Source: an uncultured Paracoccaceae bacterium
GTDB taxonomy: Bacteria > Pseudomonadota > Alphaproteobacteria > Rhodobacterales > Rhodobacteraceae
DNA length: 64,000 bases
Direction: 5' to 3'
NCBI GenBank assembly: GCA_905182105.1
Contig: CAJJAR010000004.1
Coordinates: 28,996 to 92,995 of the forward strand
Below, in pieces: positions 34,707 through 44,780 of this stretch (position 1 is its first letter; each line of letters starts with the position of its first letter). Below the pieces are notes generated by a model. That model was not told the origin of the DNA, made no database searches, and saw nothing but the letters and a program-made list of their open reading frames with translations. Made by a program: the position numbers and the translations under genes.

Positions 34707-35767
34707 AGGGAGGGGCCTTTTTCTGGGCCATCTGCTGGTGCAGGCGGCATGTTATCTTGGAAATAAAGGGAGGGAACGATGGTTCCGAAATCTGGAGGAA
34801 GGGTTTCGCCGTCGCTTAACGCTTTCATGGCATCAAGTGCGCGGGCGATTTGTTGATCTGGTTTTTGGTCAATCACTGCATCTACCAGCCCGATGGTGAG
34901 GGCCGTGCGTACGCTGCCAACCAAATCGTGCAACACAACAACGGGGCGTTGGTAGGTGACGGACTTTTGAACCTCTGACAGGGCGGCAAACAGGCCATTT
35001 TGGCCAGAGCCGATGCTGTAAATACCCGTCAGATTTGGATGGGCCTCTAGCGTGCTGCGCACCGCGTCGGCCACATTTTCTGGTCGATCAAAGCTCTCAA
35101 TGACGGGTAAAACAGTGACATCGAAGGTGATAGCTTGCTTAAATCCCTTGAAACGCAGCGCGTGGTCCGTCGCGTCCAAACTGCCCGCGATGGGCAGAAC
35201 AACACCGCCGTCGCGACTGGCAAGCGACAGAACACGCCCGGCGGTACGACCAGCGGCCAAGTTATCAAGGCCAATATAGGCATCACGGCTGTCGCTTTGC
35301 GTATCAGCAACCAAGGTCAGAACAAATACGTCTTTGGCCCGCAACGCTTGGATGGCTTTGCGCACCCTTGGGCTGTCGATAGCAACAAGGCAAATGCCTG
35401 ATAGATCACGATCAATGTAGCTTTCTAGAACTTCGGCCAAACCATCGCTGTTAAAGGCGGGCACTTCTTCGATCATTATGTTTATGCGCTGGCTGGCGCG
35501 TGCTTTAGCCTCTGCTTTGACCGCAGCGCGCATTTCCCCAAAGAAAGTGCCAGCTTGGGCAGGGATCAGAAACGCATAGTTATAGGACCGACCACGGGCC
35601 AGATTGGCCGCTGTCACATCGCGCGTGTAACCCAGTTGCTCAATCGCGGCTAAGACGCGCAAAACGGATTTTTCCGCAACGCCACCACGACGGTTCAGCA
35701 CGCGATCGGCTGTGGCATAGCTAACGCCCGCAGCTGCGGCGACATCCATCAGTGTTGGCTTGACCAT
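34703..35767 (-). CDS. LacI family regulator, probable xylose regulator
   Basis: 354 aa from the ATG at 35767, which has GGGAG 5 bases upstream; an ATG at 35791 is less well placed. The helix-turn-helix is [20 protein letters not shown] (ADRVLN rather than the common VSRVLN), and the effector domain resembles ribose-binding proteins. It overlaps xylA by 4 bp in one operon. Two tandem 16-bp operators lie just upstream, suggesting that it represses its own operon. Confidence 0.85.
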   Translation of the reverse strand: MVKPTLMDVAAAAGVSYATADRVLNRRGGVAEKSVLRVLAAIEQLGYTRDVTAANLARGRSYNYAFLIPAQAGTFFGEMRAAVKAEAKARASQRINIMIEEVPAFNSDGLAEVLESYIDRDLSGICLVAIDSPRVRKAIQALRAKDVFVLTLVADTQSDSRDAYIGLDNLAAGRTAGRVLSLASRDGGVVLPIAGSLDATDHALRFKGFKQAITFDVTVLPVIESFDRPENVADAVRSTLEAHPNLTGIYSIGSGQNGLFAALSEVQKSVTYQRPVVVLHDLVGSVRTALTIGLVDAVIDQKPDQQIARALDAMKALSDGETLPPDFGTIVPSLYFQDNMPPAPADGPEKGPSL

Positions 35768-35806
35768 GATCACTCCCATTTGTTGTTTCATTGTAGAATG
35801 ATGAAA

Positions 35807-35843
35807 TGATAGGCGTCAATCATTTTTTGATAGACGTCTATCA
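35807..35843. promoter_or_regulatory. Tandem operators upstream of the xylose regulator operon
   Basis: TGATAGGCGTCAATCA (35807-35822, imperfect) and TGATAGACGTCTATCA (35828-35843, perfect palindrome) start 21 bp apart, two helical turns. Both have the central CG of LacI-family sites. They lie 40-76 bp upstream of the LacI-xylA operon start. Confidence 0.72.
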
Positions 35844-35974
35844 TTTTGAGATGTGAATAATGCTATGCCATCATTATTATATAATAAAATTAATGACCTA
35901 ACGGCCTATGACCTGGCATTTTCTCTGTCAAATTCATTCTATTCTGCAGATTTTAGCGCGTGGGCTATTCTGTG

Positions 35975-36721
35975 TCAGATACAGCGCCCGCCATCGACTT
36001 CCATGCAGACGCCTGTGATCATGCTGGCCTCATCTGAGCACAAATAACAGGCCGCGTTCCCCATATCTTCGGGTGTGGAAAAACGACCCAAGGGGATTGT
36101 TGATAAGAACTTGGCCCGCATCTGAGGCGTGTCTTCCCCCATAAAACTTTTGAGCAATGGCGTGTCACCGGCAACAGGGTTCAACGCATTAACGCGCACG
36201 CCAGCGGGGGCCAATTCAACGGCCATCCCTTTGGTGGCATTGTTCATCCAACCCTTTGAGGCGTTGTACCAATTCAGCCGTGGGCGTGGGCTGACGCCTG
36301 CGGTTGAGGCAACATTTAGGATCGCGCCCGCGCCTTGGGCCTTCATCAAAGGCACAATATATTTGGCTGTCAGGTACACGGACTTGCAATTTACGGCGAA
36401 AACTTTGTCAAAGTCGTCCTCAGTGACCTCTTCCATAGGCGCAGGCAGGTGTGTGACACCCGCATTGTTGATCAAAATGTCGATCTGACCGAAGGCGTCT
36501 ATGGTCGATTGCACCATTGCAGCGACGTCTGCATCACGTGCCACGTTTGTCTGAATGGTTTGGACCGTGTCACCAAGTTCAGCCGCAAGTTCATTGGCCA
36601 TATCGATGTTCAGGTCGGCGATCATTACACGCGCCCCTTCTGCCACAAACTTGCGCGCAATCCCCGCACCAAAGCCGGAGGCACCGCCCGTTACAATCGC
36701 TACTTTGCCTTGCAGTCGCAT
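35975..36721 (-). CDS. Short-chain dehydrogenase/reductase
   Basis: 248 aa classical SDR of the FabG-like group: TGGASGFGAGIARKF cofactor motif, NNAGVTHLPAPMEEV, catalytic Ser in NVASTAGVSPRPRLNWYNAS with Y-x-x-x-K (YNASKG), and a C-terminal TGVCMEVDGGRCI. It is the last gene of a minus-strand operon GMC oxidoreductase-ALDH-GNAT-SDR, 1 bp after the acetyltransferase stop. The substrate is unknown; an oxidised alcohol or sugar acid fits the neighbours. Confidence 0.85.
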   Translation of the reverse strand: MRLQGKVAIVTGGASGFGAGIARKFVAEGARVMIADLNIDMANELAAELGDTVQTIQTNVARDADVAAMVQSTIDAFGQIDILINNAGVTHLPAPMEEVTEDDFDKVFAVNCKSVYLTAKYIVPLMKAQGAGAILNVASTAGVSPRPRLNWYNASKGWMNNATKGMAVELAPAGVRVNALNPVAGDTPLLKSFMGEDTPQMRAKFLSTIPLGRFSTPEDMGNAACYLCSDEASMITGVCMEVDGGRCI

Positions 36722-36722
36722 G

Positions 36723-37232
36723 TTATTCCCCTGTCAGGTCTAGTTTTAGAATGTGGCGTTCGTTGCCGTCTTCGTTTTGGGAGGCCTTCACTGTGCGTTC
36801 GTGTTCGAACCCCATTTTGTCCCAAAAGGCGCGCGCGCCGGTGTTCACATCCAGCACCGCAATGCGAATGCATGGCGCGTTGTCGGCGCGGGCCTCATCT
36901 GTAACGTGTTTTGCGGCTTTGCGTCCCAATCCAACGCCGCGCGCATCGGGGTCTAAAATCAACAGTCCCATGTACCAATGCCCATGTTTCGGATAGTGGC
37001 GAATGCTGCCTGCAAATCCCACCAGTGTGCCGTCAGGGCGTTCCAATCCGCGTAGGAACCTGTCGTCTGGTCCGCAAACGGGTGGGGCGTCGTTTAATGT
37101 GGCGTGCACAAATCCGGGATTGTTGGCTTTGCCCGTTTCCATTTCCACATAGTCACTGGCGCGGTACATCAGATCGGCGACGCGGGTGTAATCGTCTTTG
37201 GCGTCCAAGGTTACTATTTTGATATCATCCAT
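36723..37232 (-). CDS. GNAT family N-acetyltransferase
   Basis: 169 aa from the ATG at 37232, overlapping the aldehyde dehydrogenase stop by 8 bases; the longer frame runs into that gene. The acetyl-CoA site is visible as LLILDPDARGVGLGRKAAKH, with the C-terminal VLDVNTGARAFWDKMGFEHE strand-helix typical of GNATs. It lies between ALDH and SDR genes in one operon. The acceptor is unknown. Confidence 0.8.
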   Translation of the reverse strand: MDDIKIVTLDAKDDYTRVADLMYRASDYVEMETGKANNPGFVHATLNDAPPVCGPDDRFLRGLERPDGTLVGFAGSIRHYPKHGHWYMGLLILDPDARGVGLGRKAAKHVTDEARADNAPCIRIAVLDVNTGARAFWDKMGFEHERTVKASQNEDGNERHILKLDLTGE

Positions 37233-38679
37233 GATGTGCAGCCACCGTCTTGAGTGTTGAAAAACCGTATAGTGCCTCGAACCCTTTTTCGCGTCCATGG
37301 CCAGATAGACCTACGCCGCCAAAGGGCAGTTCAACACCACCCCCCGCGCCGTAGTTGTTGATGAACACTTGACCAGCGCGCAAGCGTTTGGCGAGGCGCA
37401 TTTGGCGCGCGCCGTCTTTAGACCAGATCGAGGCAACAAGGCCAAAGTCAGTACCATTGGCGATTTTGACGGCGTCTTCTTCGGTTTCAAAGGGGATTAC
37501 CACTTGGACGGGGCCAAAGATTTCTTGCTGCGCCAGTTCGTGATTTGGATCAACATCTGCGAACAGGGTAGGGGGAACATATGCGCCACCGATCGGGGCA
37601 TCTGGTGCCACAGCACCGACAGCAACCTTGTTCAGATCAGCGCCACGGGCCAAGAACCCTTCAACAATTTCCTTTTGGCGCAGGGACACCAGTGGTCCCA
37701 CATCTAGATCATCGCCTGCGGGGCCAACGCGCAATTCACCGTAACGTTTTGCCATGCGCGCAACGACGTCATCATAGACCCCACGTTGCACCAAGATGCG
37801 CGAGGATGCGGAACAGGTTTGTCCTGCATTCTGGATACCTGCGTTCACAAGGAAGGGCAGGGCGGCGTCAAGATCCGCGTCATCAAACACCAATTGCGGG
37901 GATTTTCCGCCCAGTTCCAAGGTGACAGGAACCGCATTTTGGGCCGATGTTGATTGGATCAACTTGCCCACACCGACAGAGCCCGTGAAGGAAATGTGAT
38001 GCACCAATGGATGGGCGGTGAGGGCTGCACCCGCTTCGGCCCCTAGGCCCGAAACCACGTTTAACGCCCCATCAGGCAATCCCGCTTGGCGACAGATTTC
38101 AGCAAAGGCGAGGGCGGTTAAACAGGCCTCTTCCGCTGGTTTCAAAACGGCGGCGTTGCCCATGGCAAGCGCTGCACCAACAGAGCGTCCGATGATCTGC
38201 ATCGGGTAATTCCACGGGATGATATGCCCCGTAACCCCGTGGGGTTCGCGCATGGTATAGACGGTATAGCCCTCAAGAAACGGGATCGTCGCGCCGTGAA
38301 TTTTGTCCACGGCCCCTGCATAAAATTCCATATAGCGGGCGAGGGCAACAACATCTGCGCGGGCTTGTTTGACTGGTTTGCCTACGTCCATGGATTCAAG
38401 GGTGGTTAATTCGTCAATGTTTTTAAGGACCAGTTCACCAATGCGGTGCAGGATACGCCCCCGTTCAAACGCCGCCAATTCACCCCACGCACCGTTCAGT
38501 GCTGCATCTGCAGCGGCAACCGCGCGGTCAATGTCCGCTGCGTTGCCCCGTGCGATATCGCATAAGGTTGTGCCGTCTGATGGGTTTTTCAGCGCAAGAG
38601 TTTGGCCCGACAGCGCGGGCACCCATTCATTGGCGATAAAGCAATGTGTGGGGTCGATGTTGAGGGGGTGAATAGTCAT
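37225..38679 (-). CDS. NAD(P)-dependent aldehyde dehydrogenase
   Basis: 484 aa, full-length ALDH. Features: VTGHIIPWNYPMQIIGRSVG, FTGSVGVGKLIQ, the catalytic Glu in LELGGKSPQLVF, the nucleophile Cys in GIQNAGQTCSASSRILV and the C-terminal ELPFGGVGLSGHGREKG. It is second in the operon after a GMC oxidoreductase (107-bp gap), a pairing that oxidises an alcohol to a carboxylic acid in two steps. It resembles betaine-aldehyde dehydrogenase types, but no choline-specific genes adjoin it. Confidence 0.92.
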   Translation of the reverse strand: MTIHPLNIDPTHCFIANEWVPALSGQTLALKNPSDGTTLCDIARGNAADIDRAVAAADAALNGAWGELAAFERGRILHRIGELVLKNIDELTTLESMDVGKPVKQARADVVALARYMEFYAGAVDKIHGATIPFLEGYTVYTMREPHGVTGHIIPWNYPMQIIGRSVGAALAMGNAAVLKPAEEACLTALAFAEICRQAGLPDGALNVVSGLGAEAGAALTAHPLVHHISFTGSVGVGKLIQSTSAQNAVPVTLELGGKSPQLVFDDADLDAALPFLVNAGIQNAGQTCSASSRILVQRGVYDDVVARMAKRYGELRVGPAGDDLDVGPLVSLRQKEIVEGFLARGADLNKVAVGAVAPDAPIGGAYVPPTLFADVDPNHELAQQEIFGPVQVVIPFETEEDAVKIANGTDFGLVASIWSKDGARQMRLAKRLRAGQVFINNYGAGGGVELPFGGVGLSGHGREKGFEALYGFSTLKTVAAHHG

Positions 38680-38786
38680 TCAAATGTCCTGTCGCAAAAC
38701 GTCTGCCCCTCAAGCGCAAGGGACGTGTTACGGTTAGATTACCGCAACACTACGTATATGCAACACAGGGCGATTACCGCCGTAGA

Positions 38787-40382
38787 TTAAGCTTCTGCTA
38801 GGATCATCTTGGCGCAGTTTTCGCCGATCATGATAGCAGGGGCGTTGGTGTTGCCCGATACGATTTCTGGCATGATTGAACAATCTGCGACCCGCAAACC
38901 GCTGATTCCGTGCACGCGCAGTTTCGCGTCCACAACGGCGTCTTGCCCGCTGCCCATCTTGCAGGTGCCCGTTGGGTGATAGATAGAAGCGGTGTTGTTG
39001 CGCGCCCAATTAAGGGTGGCGTCATAGTCATCAATATCTAGATCCGCATGAGGGCGGTATTCTTGGGAAATTTTACCGGCAAGTGGCGCGTGTTTGGCGA
39101 TTGTGCGAGCGATGTTCACGCCTGCGACAACCGTGCGGCAATCCGTTTCAGTCGAAAGGTAGTTTGGAATGATCTTGGGATAGACCTGACCATCGCCTGA
39201 AGCCAAACGGATTTCTCCACGGCTTTCTGGGCGCAACTGACAAACTGACATGGTGAAGGCAGAGAAATTGTCGGCCCCTTTACCAGGGTTTTCAGCAGAA
39301 AGTGGTTGGACGTGGAATTGAACATCCGGCGTTTCCAAATCTTCGCGTGTTTTAATGAAACCGGTGGCTAGGCTGGCGGCCATCGTCATTGGGCCAGTGC
39401 GGGTCATCAAGTATTTTAGACCAATCTTGGCCTGACCAAACAGACTGCCGACTTCGTCGTTCAATGTTGGTTCATTACACTTATAAACCAAACGGGCCTG
39501 CAGGTGGTCCTGCATGTTTTTGCCCACGCCGCTCAAATCTTTTCTAACCTCAATGCCGTGCTCTTGCAGTTGGGCCGCTTCGCCGATGCCTGACAACATG
39601 AGTAATTGAGGGGAGTTAATAGACCCACCGCTTAGAATTACCTCGCGGTTGGCTTTCACCACCACTTCGGCACCGCTGCGTTCTTTATAGGTGACACCAG
39701 TTGCCACACCGTTTTCGATATTCACCTTTTGCACTTGAGCATGGGTGACGATCTGCAAATTGGAACGGCTGCGGGCAGGGTTTAGGTATGCAACAGCCGT
39801 GGAACAACGACGCCCGTTCTTTGATGTCAGTTGGAAAAAGCCAACGCCCTCTTGGGTTTCGCCGTTGTAATCGGGGTTGAAAGGATAACCCGCCGCTTGC
39901 GCCGCTTCGACCCATGCGTCCGTAATTGGGCGTTGAATGCGCATGTTGGACACAGATAATGGACCGTCGTCACCGTGGTAGTCATTCGCACCGCGTTCGT
40001 TATTTTCCGCCTTCTTAAAAAGGGGCAGTACATCGTTCCATGACCAGCCTGCGTTGCCCATTTGGGCCCAGCGATCATAGTCCTGCGCCTGGCCGCGCAC
40101 ATATAGAAGACCGTTAAGCGAGGAAGAACCGCCCAGAACCTTGCCGCGCGGCCATTCAATGGAGCGGCCATTCAGGCCCACGTCTGCTTCTGTTTTATAG
40201 CACCAGTCAACGTTTGGATTGTGTATCGTCTTAAAATAGCCAACCGGGATGTGAATCCAAGGATTTAGGTCACGACCACCCGCTTCTAGTAAAATAACTT
40301 TATTAAAGGGATTGGCGCTTAATCTATTGGCTAAAACGCAGCCAGCAGAGCCTGCACCAACAATAATATAGTCCGCTTCCAC
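38787..40382 (-). CDS. GMC family FAD-dependent alcohol oxidoreductase
   Basis: 531 aa from the GTG at 40382, which has GGGAG 7 bases upstream and gives [20 protein letters not shown] directly; the longer frame adds an unsupported leader. The FAD motif, the GMC signature ([20 protein letters not shown]) and the C-terminal catalytic region ([11 protein letters not shown], the [12 protein letters not shown] stretch) are intact. It oxidises a primary alcohol such as choline, a polyol or a glycol ether. It is divergent from a TRAP transporter that may import its substrate. Confidence 0.9.
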   Translation of the reverse strand: MEADYIIVGAGSAGCVLANRLSANPFNKVILLEAGGRDLNPWIHIPVGYFKTIHNPNVDWCYKTEADVGLNGRSIEWPRGKVLGGSSSLNGLLYVRGQAQDYDRWAQMGNAGWSWNDVLPLFKKAENNERGANDYHGDDGPLSVSNMRIQRPITDAWVEAAQAAGYPFNPDYNGETQEGVGFFQLTSKNGRRCSTAVAYLNPARSRSNLQIVTHAQVQKVNIENGVATGVTYKERSGAEVVVKANREVILSGGSINSPQLLMLSGIGEAAQLQEHGIEVRKDLSGVGKNMQDHLQARLVYKCNEPTLNDEVGSLFGQAKIGLKYLMTRTGPMTMAASLATGFIKTREDLETPDVQFHVQPLSAENPGKGADNFSAFTMSVCQLRPESRGEIRLASGDGQVYPKIIPNYLSTETDCRTVVAGVNIARTIAKHAPLAGKISQEYRPHADLDIDDYDATLNWARNNTASIYHPTGTCKMGSGQDAVVDAKLRVHGISGLRVADCSIMPEIVSGNTNAPAIMIGENCAKMILAEA

Positions 40383-40487
40383 AAGGATTCTCCCGTCCGT
40401 TTGAATTAAGGCTATACAGAATGGAATTGTCATACTACACTTTTTTGAGAATAAAAGTCTCATTAATTGACAATAGGGAGAAATGTC

Positions 40488-41720
40488 ATGGGAATTACTG
40501 GAAGAATCGGGAATCTATCCCGACGCGATCTATTTCGCGTAGCAGGCAAGTACGGCATGAGCTCAACGCTCATGGCAGCAGGGGGCTTCGGGGGAGCGAT
40601 GAGCCTTGCAAACCTGGCTACTGCAGCAGAATCCACATATGAAAAGCGGTTCTCAAAACCAGCAAAACACACTTTCAAATTTGGTGCTGCCGGCTTCAAC
40701 CAACGCAACCTTTTGATCGAACGTGCTGGCGCGTTGGAATTCGCACGTGACCTCGAAGCACGTACAGACGGCGAGATTCGCATCGAGTTTATCGGCGACA
40801 ACCAAATTTGTGGCCAAACATCTTGCGTTGAGAAATGTCAGCAAGGCATCGTAGACTTCTATGCGGCCTCTACACAGAACTCTGCCGGTGGTGCACCGTA
40901 CTTGAACGTACTTGATTACGCTTACATGTTCCGCAACCGCGCTGACCAATACCACTTCTTGTATTCACCAGCATCTGCAGCTTTGCTTCGTGAGCCTTAT
41001 GAAAAGCGCCACGGTCTAAAACTGTTGTTCTCACACGCTGAACTTCGTGGCATCCAGTTGGGTCTCGCTTGGGAAAATAAGCCAACAGTAACGTCTGTTG
41101 AAGATCTTGCAGGCACGAAGAACCGCGTAACAGGTACACAGCTTGGCCGTATTGCCATGAAAGCTTTGAACTTGAATCCAGTTCCAGTTGCTTGGGAAGA
41201 AACACTTGATGGTCTCAAGCAGGGCTTGATCGATGGTGCAGAAACATGGGCGTCTGCTGTTGCTTACGCAAATATGTCACCAGTTGTTTCCCAGTCCGTA
41301 CACTTGAACTTCTTCTGTGGTACAGAAGCGACTTCAATGAACGCTGGCGTATTTGATAGCCTTTCTGGCGATCTACAAGACGCAGTTCTGGAATCTTCTT
41401 ACTGGGCGCAAACACACGTTCAAGCTGCGAATGAGGCTGCACTTGTGAAAACTGTTGGTCAATCTGATCCACAGCTTCCAGGTACAATCTTCGCGCAAAA
41501 CAACGTGCGGAATGCATTCTTGTCCGACGCTGAGATCAAGAAAGCTGAAGAGATGTGTTCACCAGAGTTCCAACCACAGTTGTGGGAAGACTGGCGCGAG
41601 CGTCTTAACGGCTGGTCAGGCGGTCGTGACACGTACCAAGAAATCTATGACGAAGTGCGTACAATTTCTGCAGATACTCTACCAGAAAATGTTGAACCAC
41701 GTCGTTGGTGGAAAGGCTAA
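40488..41720 (+). CDS. TRAP transporter solute-binding protein (DctP, DUF/mannitol-type)
   Basis: 410 aa from the ATG at 40488, with GGGAG 7 bases upstream. The N-terminus has LSRRDLFRVAGKYGMSS, a twin-arginine-type signal, with cleavage near LATAAEST. The mature part follows the DctP pattern: EIRIEFIGDNQICGQTSC, the binding-site region GTKNRVTGTQLGRIAMKAL and PVAWEETLDGLKQGLIDGAE. It is divergent from the GMC/ALDH operon. A terminator follows it, which would lower expression of the membrane subunits. Confidence 0.9.
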   Translation: MGITGRIGNLSRRDLFRVAGKYGMSSTLMAAGGFGGAMSLANLATAAESTYEKRFSKPAKHTFKFGAAGFNQRNLLIERAGALEFARDLEARTDGEIRIEFIGDNQICGQTSCVEKCQQGIVDFYAASTQNSAGGAPYLNVLDYAYMFRNRADQYHFLYSPASAALLREPYEKRHGLKLLFSHAELRGIQLGLAWENKPTVTSVEDLAGTKNRVTGTQLGRIAMKALNLNPVPVAWEETLDGLKQGLIDGAETWASAVAYANMSPVVSQSVHLNFFCGTEATSMNAGVFDSLSGDLQDAVLESSYWAQTHVQAANEAALVKTVGQSDPQLPGTIFAQNNVRNAFLSDAEIKKAEEMCSPEFQPQLWEDWRERLNGWSGGRDTYQEIYDEVRTISADTLPENVEPRRWWKG

Positions 41721-41739
41721 TCCACTCAGATTAGTTTTG

Positions 41740-41772
41740 GGCCGATCCGTTTTTGCGGGTCGGCCTTTTTTT
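41740..41772 (+). terminator. Rho-independent terminator after the TRAP binding protein
   Basis: GGCCGATCCG pairs with CGGGTCGGCC (10 bp, one G-T wobble) over a 6-nt loop and is followed by seven T. It lies 20 bp after the dctP stop and before dctQM, so it probably acts as a partial terminator that gives more binding protein than permease. Confidence 0.85.
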
Positions 41773-41871
41773 GTAGATTTTTATAATAAAGACGATGACA
41801 CTCGAGACGGTCGTATCAGGGCACAAGACCTTGTTGGCTGATTTGATCTGTTAAAAGGGGGGATACCTTAT

Positions 41872-42540
41872 ATGTCAATTTGGTCCGAAGTAGCAGCTAT
41901 TATACCCGCCATCATGTCTGGTGACTCGTGGGAAATGAATACTGCGTTCAAGAAAGATGGAATGTGGTTGTTCAGTGCAGTGCTCACACTACTTGGCGGA
42001 ATTCTTGCGCATAACATTTTCAAGTATGTGCCCTTTATTGAGCGTCACTTTGAACGCACCATTGCAGTCGCCATGTATATCATGATTGCAGCAATCATTT
42101 TCTGGGGTGTGATCGACCGGTTTGTTTTTTCAAACCAATGGTCTGGATCAACAACCATCCCACCGTTCCTATTTATGATCATGGCGTGGTTCGCCTGTTC
42201 CTATAACGTCAAATTGCGCACGCACCTCAGCTTTAGCGAATTCCGCTCAAAGATGTCCCCGCGCAACCAGATGGGTGTTCTGTCAATGGATACCATCCTG
42301 TGGCTTGGCTTTTGTCTATTGGCAATCACCACTTCGCTTCGGTTCACGGTGCTTTCCGCCCAGAACTTCCAAATGGTTGACGGTGTCGATGACACGATGA
42401 AATGGTGGTTCTACATCACCGTGCCAATCGCGTTCACCATGATGTCAGGCCGTGTGATCGGCAACTGGCTAGAGGATTTTAGCAACTTCAGATCTGGTAA
42501 CGCAATTATCAAACAAGCCGTAATTGGGGGGGATGTCTAA
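41872..42540 (+). CDS. TRAP transporter small permease (DctQ)
   Basis: 222 aa, longer than many DctQ proteins, with four hydrophobic helices (about residues 28-50, 60-88, 92-110 and 140-165) and a final helix near 180-200. An AAAAGGGGGG sequence precedes the ATG. Its TAA overlaps the dctM ATG (TAATG), so the two membrane subunits are translationally coupled. Confidence 0.86.
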   Translation: MSIWSEVAAIIPAIMSGDSWEMNTAFKKDGMWLFSAVLTLLGGILAHNIFKYVPFIERHFERTIAVAMYIMIAAIIFWGVIDRFVFSNQWSGSTTIPPFLFMIMAWFACSYNVKLRTHLSFSEFRSKMSPRNQMGVLSMDTILWLGFCLLAITTSLRFTVLSAQNFQMVDGVDDTMKWWFYITVPIAFTMMSGRVIGNWLEDFSNFRSGNAIIKQAVIGGDV

Positions 42541-43898
42541 TGACCGACGCAACATGGATTACGATTATTTCGCTGGCCGTTACGATGTTCTTCATGCTGG
42601 GTACACCTGTCTTGCTAGTTATCTTTTACTGGGTGGTGGGCTGTAGCTTTGTCATCGACCTTCCACTGGACAACACAGGCAACGAACTGCTGAATGTATT
42701 CAACAAAGGGTTCGCTCTGCTGGCCATGCCACTGTTCATCCTAACTGGGGACTTGATTAACCAATCGGGGATTGCGCGACGATTATCGGACTTTGCATAC
42801 TCATGCTTGGGCTGGCTGCGCGGCGGTCTTGCGATGGCAGCGATCTCAGCTTGTGGCTTGTTCGCAGCGATCTCTGGATCAAACTCTGCGACCACCGCAA
42901 CAATCGGTTCAATGCTTCACCCTGAAATGGTCAAAGGTGGCTATGACGAACGTTTCTCTGCCGCAACTGCTGCGGCTGGCGGTACAGTCGGGATTATCAT
43001 CCCACCATCGATCATCTTTATCGTTTATGGGTTCCTTTTGAACCTGCCCATCTCTGATCTGTTTATTGCGGGTATTTTGCCAGGTGCCTTGATGGTTTTG
43101 TCTATGATGACCGCTGCGTTCATCATTTGCACTATCAACGGCTGGGGTTACCTGATCAAACTGTCACCAATGCGCGTTATCAAAACTGCAATCGGTGCAT
43201 GGCTTGGGTTCTTCGCAATCGGTCTGGTTCTATGGTGCATCTACACAGGTCGCGCCTCTCCAACTGAGGCCGCAGGCGTAACGGTTGGTGTGTGTATCAT
43301 CATAGGCTTGCTGTGCTATCCACTGAACAAGATCATGGGCGACGACGAAAACAAAAAGGTTGAAAACAAATCAGCCGTTTCAATGTTGGTAGTAAAAGGG
43401 TTCACATTGATGAGCCTGCCACAGATCGTATCCCGCTCTGCCCAAATTACGGGTATCCTTGTGCCACTGATCGCTATTTCTGTGGCTATGCAACAAGTGA
43501 TGTCATCACTTGGCGCAAAGGAATTTATTGGTGGGTTCGTGACAGGTATGGGCGGCTATTATGCGGTGCTTTTTACATCCATGGCGATTGTGTTCGTGAC
43601 AGGCATGATACTAGAATCTCTGCCAGTGACTATCATCCTTGCACCAATTTTGGCGCCAATTGCGGCGTCAGTCGGGGTTGATCCGATCCACTTCTCAGTG
43701 ATCTTCCTAGTGGGTGCATCGATTGGCTTCATTACACCACCCTATGGTCTTAACCTTTATGTGGCGTCGGGCGTCACTGGGGTGCCATACTTCAGGCTGC
43801 TGCGCTACACAGTTCCATACTTGATCGCTTTGATCTCAACATGGATCTTAGTTGCACTTACACCTGAATTGGCACTATGGCTGTTGCCAACCAGATAA
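42540..43898 (+). CDS. TRAP transporter large permease (DctM)
   Basis: 452 aa with about 12-13 transmembrane helices. DctM motifs present are AMPLFILTGDLINQSGIARR, ISGSNSATTATIGSMLHPEM, AAGGTVGIIIPPSIIFIVYG and FITPPYGLNLYVASGV. It completes the second TRAP system of the window. An IclR regulator begins 9 bp downstream. The substrate is unknown; the divergent GMC/ALDH operon suggests an alcohol-bearing organic acid or polyol. Confidence 0.9.
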   Translation: MTDATWITIISLAVTMFFMLGTPVLLVIFYWVVGCSFVIDLPLDNTGNELLNVFNKGFALLAMPLFILTGDLINQSGIARRLSDFAYSCLGWLRGGLAMAAISACGLFAAISGSNSATTATIGSMLHPEMVKGGYDERFSAATAAAGGTVGIIIPPSIIFIVYGFLLNLPISDLFIAGILPGALMVLSMMTAAFIICTINGWGYLIKLSPMRVIKTAIGAWLGFFAIGLVLWCIYTGRASPTEAAGVTVGVCIIIGLLCYPLNKIMGDDENKKVENKSAVSMLVVKGFTLMSLPQIVSRSAQITGILVPLIAISVAMQQVMSSLGAKEFIGGFVTGMGGYYAVLFTSMAIVFVTGMILESLPVTIILAPILAPIAASVGVDPIHFSVIFLVGASIGFITPPYGLNLYVASGVTGVPYFRLLRYTVPYLIALISTWILVALTPELALWLLPTR

Positions 43899-43907
43899 GG
43901 TGAGTAA

Positions 43908-44684
43908 ATGCCAAACGATGTGGCAGACCTAAAAGTACAGATTCCAACAAACTTACGGCTATTGTTGTTGTTGGAAGAAGTTGCGCGTGCAGGCGTCCCC
44001 GTGACGCCTGCAGGTTTAGTTGAAGCGCTGGGCCTACCAAAACCCACCGTGCACCGACTGTTTAACACTGCCGAAGAGGAAGGTTTCCTACAGCGCCACA
44101 TCGATGGACGGTCTTATGGACCGGGTCCACGCCTGCGCCGCCTTTCAGTGAATACGCTTAGCTCACAACGCCTGCGCACCCTACGCCTGTCCATATTGAC
44201 CGAAGTTGTTGAGCAGATGGACGAGACGTGCAACATATCGGTCCCAGACCGTGAACATATGGTGTACCTTGAGCGGATCGAAACCAAATGGCCGCTGCGC
44301 ATTCAGTTGCCAGTAGGGACTCGAGTGCCGCTGCACTGTACCGCATCTGGTAAAATGTACCTCAGTTCATTGAACCCACGTTACTTGGATCGCTATCTTG
44401 CGACCCACAAACTTGAACAACTCACCAGTAAAACAATTACCGATGTTGCTGCCCTCAAGACTGAACTTAGCAAAACGCGCAAGCGTGGTTATTCCACGGA
44501 TGATGAGGAATTCATGTACGGCATGGTCGCGGTGGCTGTTGCTATTGTGGATGACCAAGGACGCCTTGTGTCTACATTGTCCGCACACTCCCCTTTGCAG
44601 CGTAACAACTTGGTAAAAATTACCCAAAATGTCGGCACGCTAAAATCGGCTGCTGAAAAATTATCGGACTTGTTGCTCACCTAA
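43908..44684 (+). CDS. IclR family transcriptional regulator
   Basis: 258 aa. The N-terminal winged helix-turn-helix (LLLLEEVARAGVPVTPAGLV, LGLPKPTVHRLFNTAEEEGF) and the C-terminal effector domain (VGTRVPLHCTASGKMYLSSL, KRGYSTDDEEFMYGMVAVAV) match IclR proteins, which sense small organic acids. It lies 9 bp after dctM and probably controls the TRAP system and perhaps the divergent GMC/ALDH operon. Confidence 0.88.
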   Translation: MPNDVADLKVQIPTNLRLLLLLEEVARAGVPVTPAGLVEALGLPKPTVHRLFNTAEEEGFLQRHIDGRSYGPGPRLRRLSVNTLSSQRLRTLRLSILTEVVEQMDETCNISVPDREHMVYLERIETKWPLRIQLPVGTRVPLHCTASGKMYLSSLNPRYLDRYLATHKLEQLTSKTITDVAALKTELSKTRKRGYSTDDEEFMYGMVAVAVAIVDDQGRLVSTLSAHSPLQRNNLVKITQNVGTLKSAAEKLSDLLLT

Positions 44685-44780
44685 AGGGGTCAATCTGTTG
44701 ACAACACCCCTTGGTGTTCGCCAAAGATTGCAGCAATGGAGCGGCGGTTCTTATATGGAAAATCAACAGGAGATACGCAT

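Noticed and set aside
34703..35791. Upstream ATG (35791) as start of the xylose regulator
   Set aside because: The ATG at 35767 has GGGAG five bases upstream and begins at the conserved HTH leader; the longer version adds eight unsupported residues.
35853..36047. 64-codon frame between the xylose operators and the SDR gene
   Set aside because: Low-complexity AT-rich start with no ribosome site and antisense end over the SDR gene.
40383..40463. Longer N-terminus for the GMC oxidoreductase
   Set aside because: The GTG at 40382 has a good ribosome site and starts directly at the FAD-binding strand; the extension has no conserved residues and reaches into the divergent promoter.
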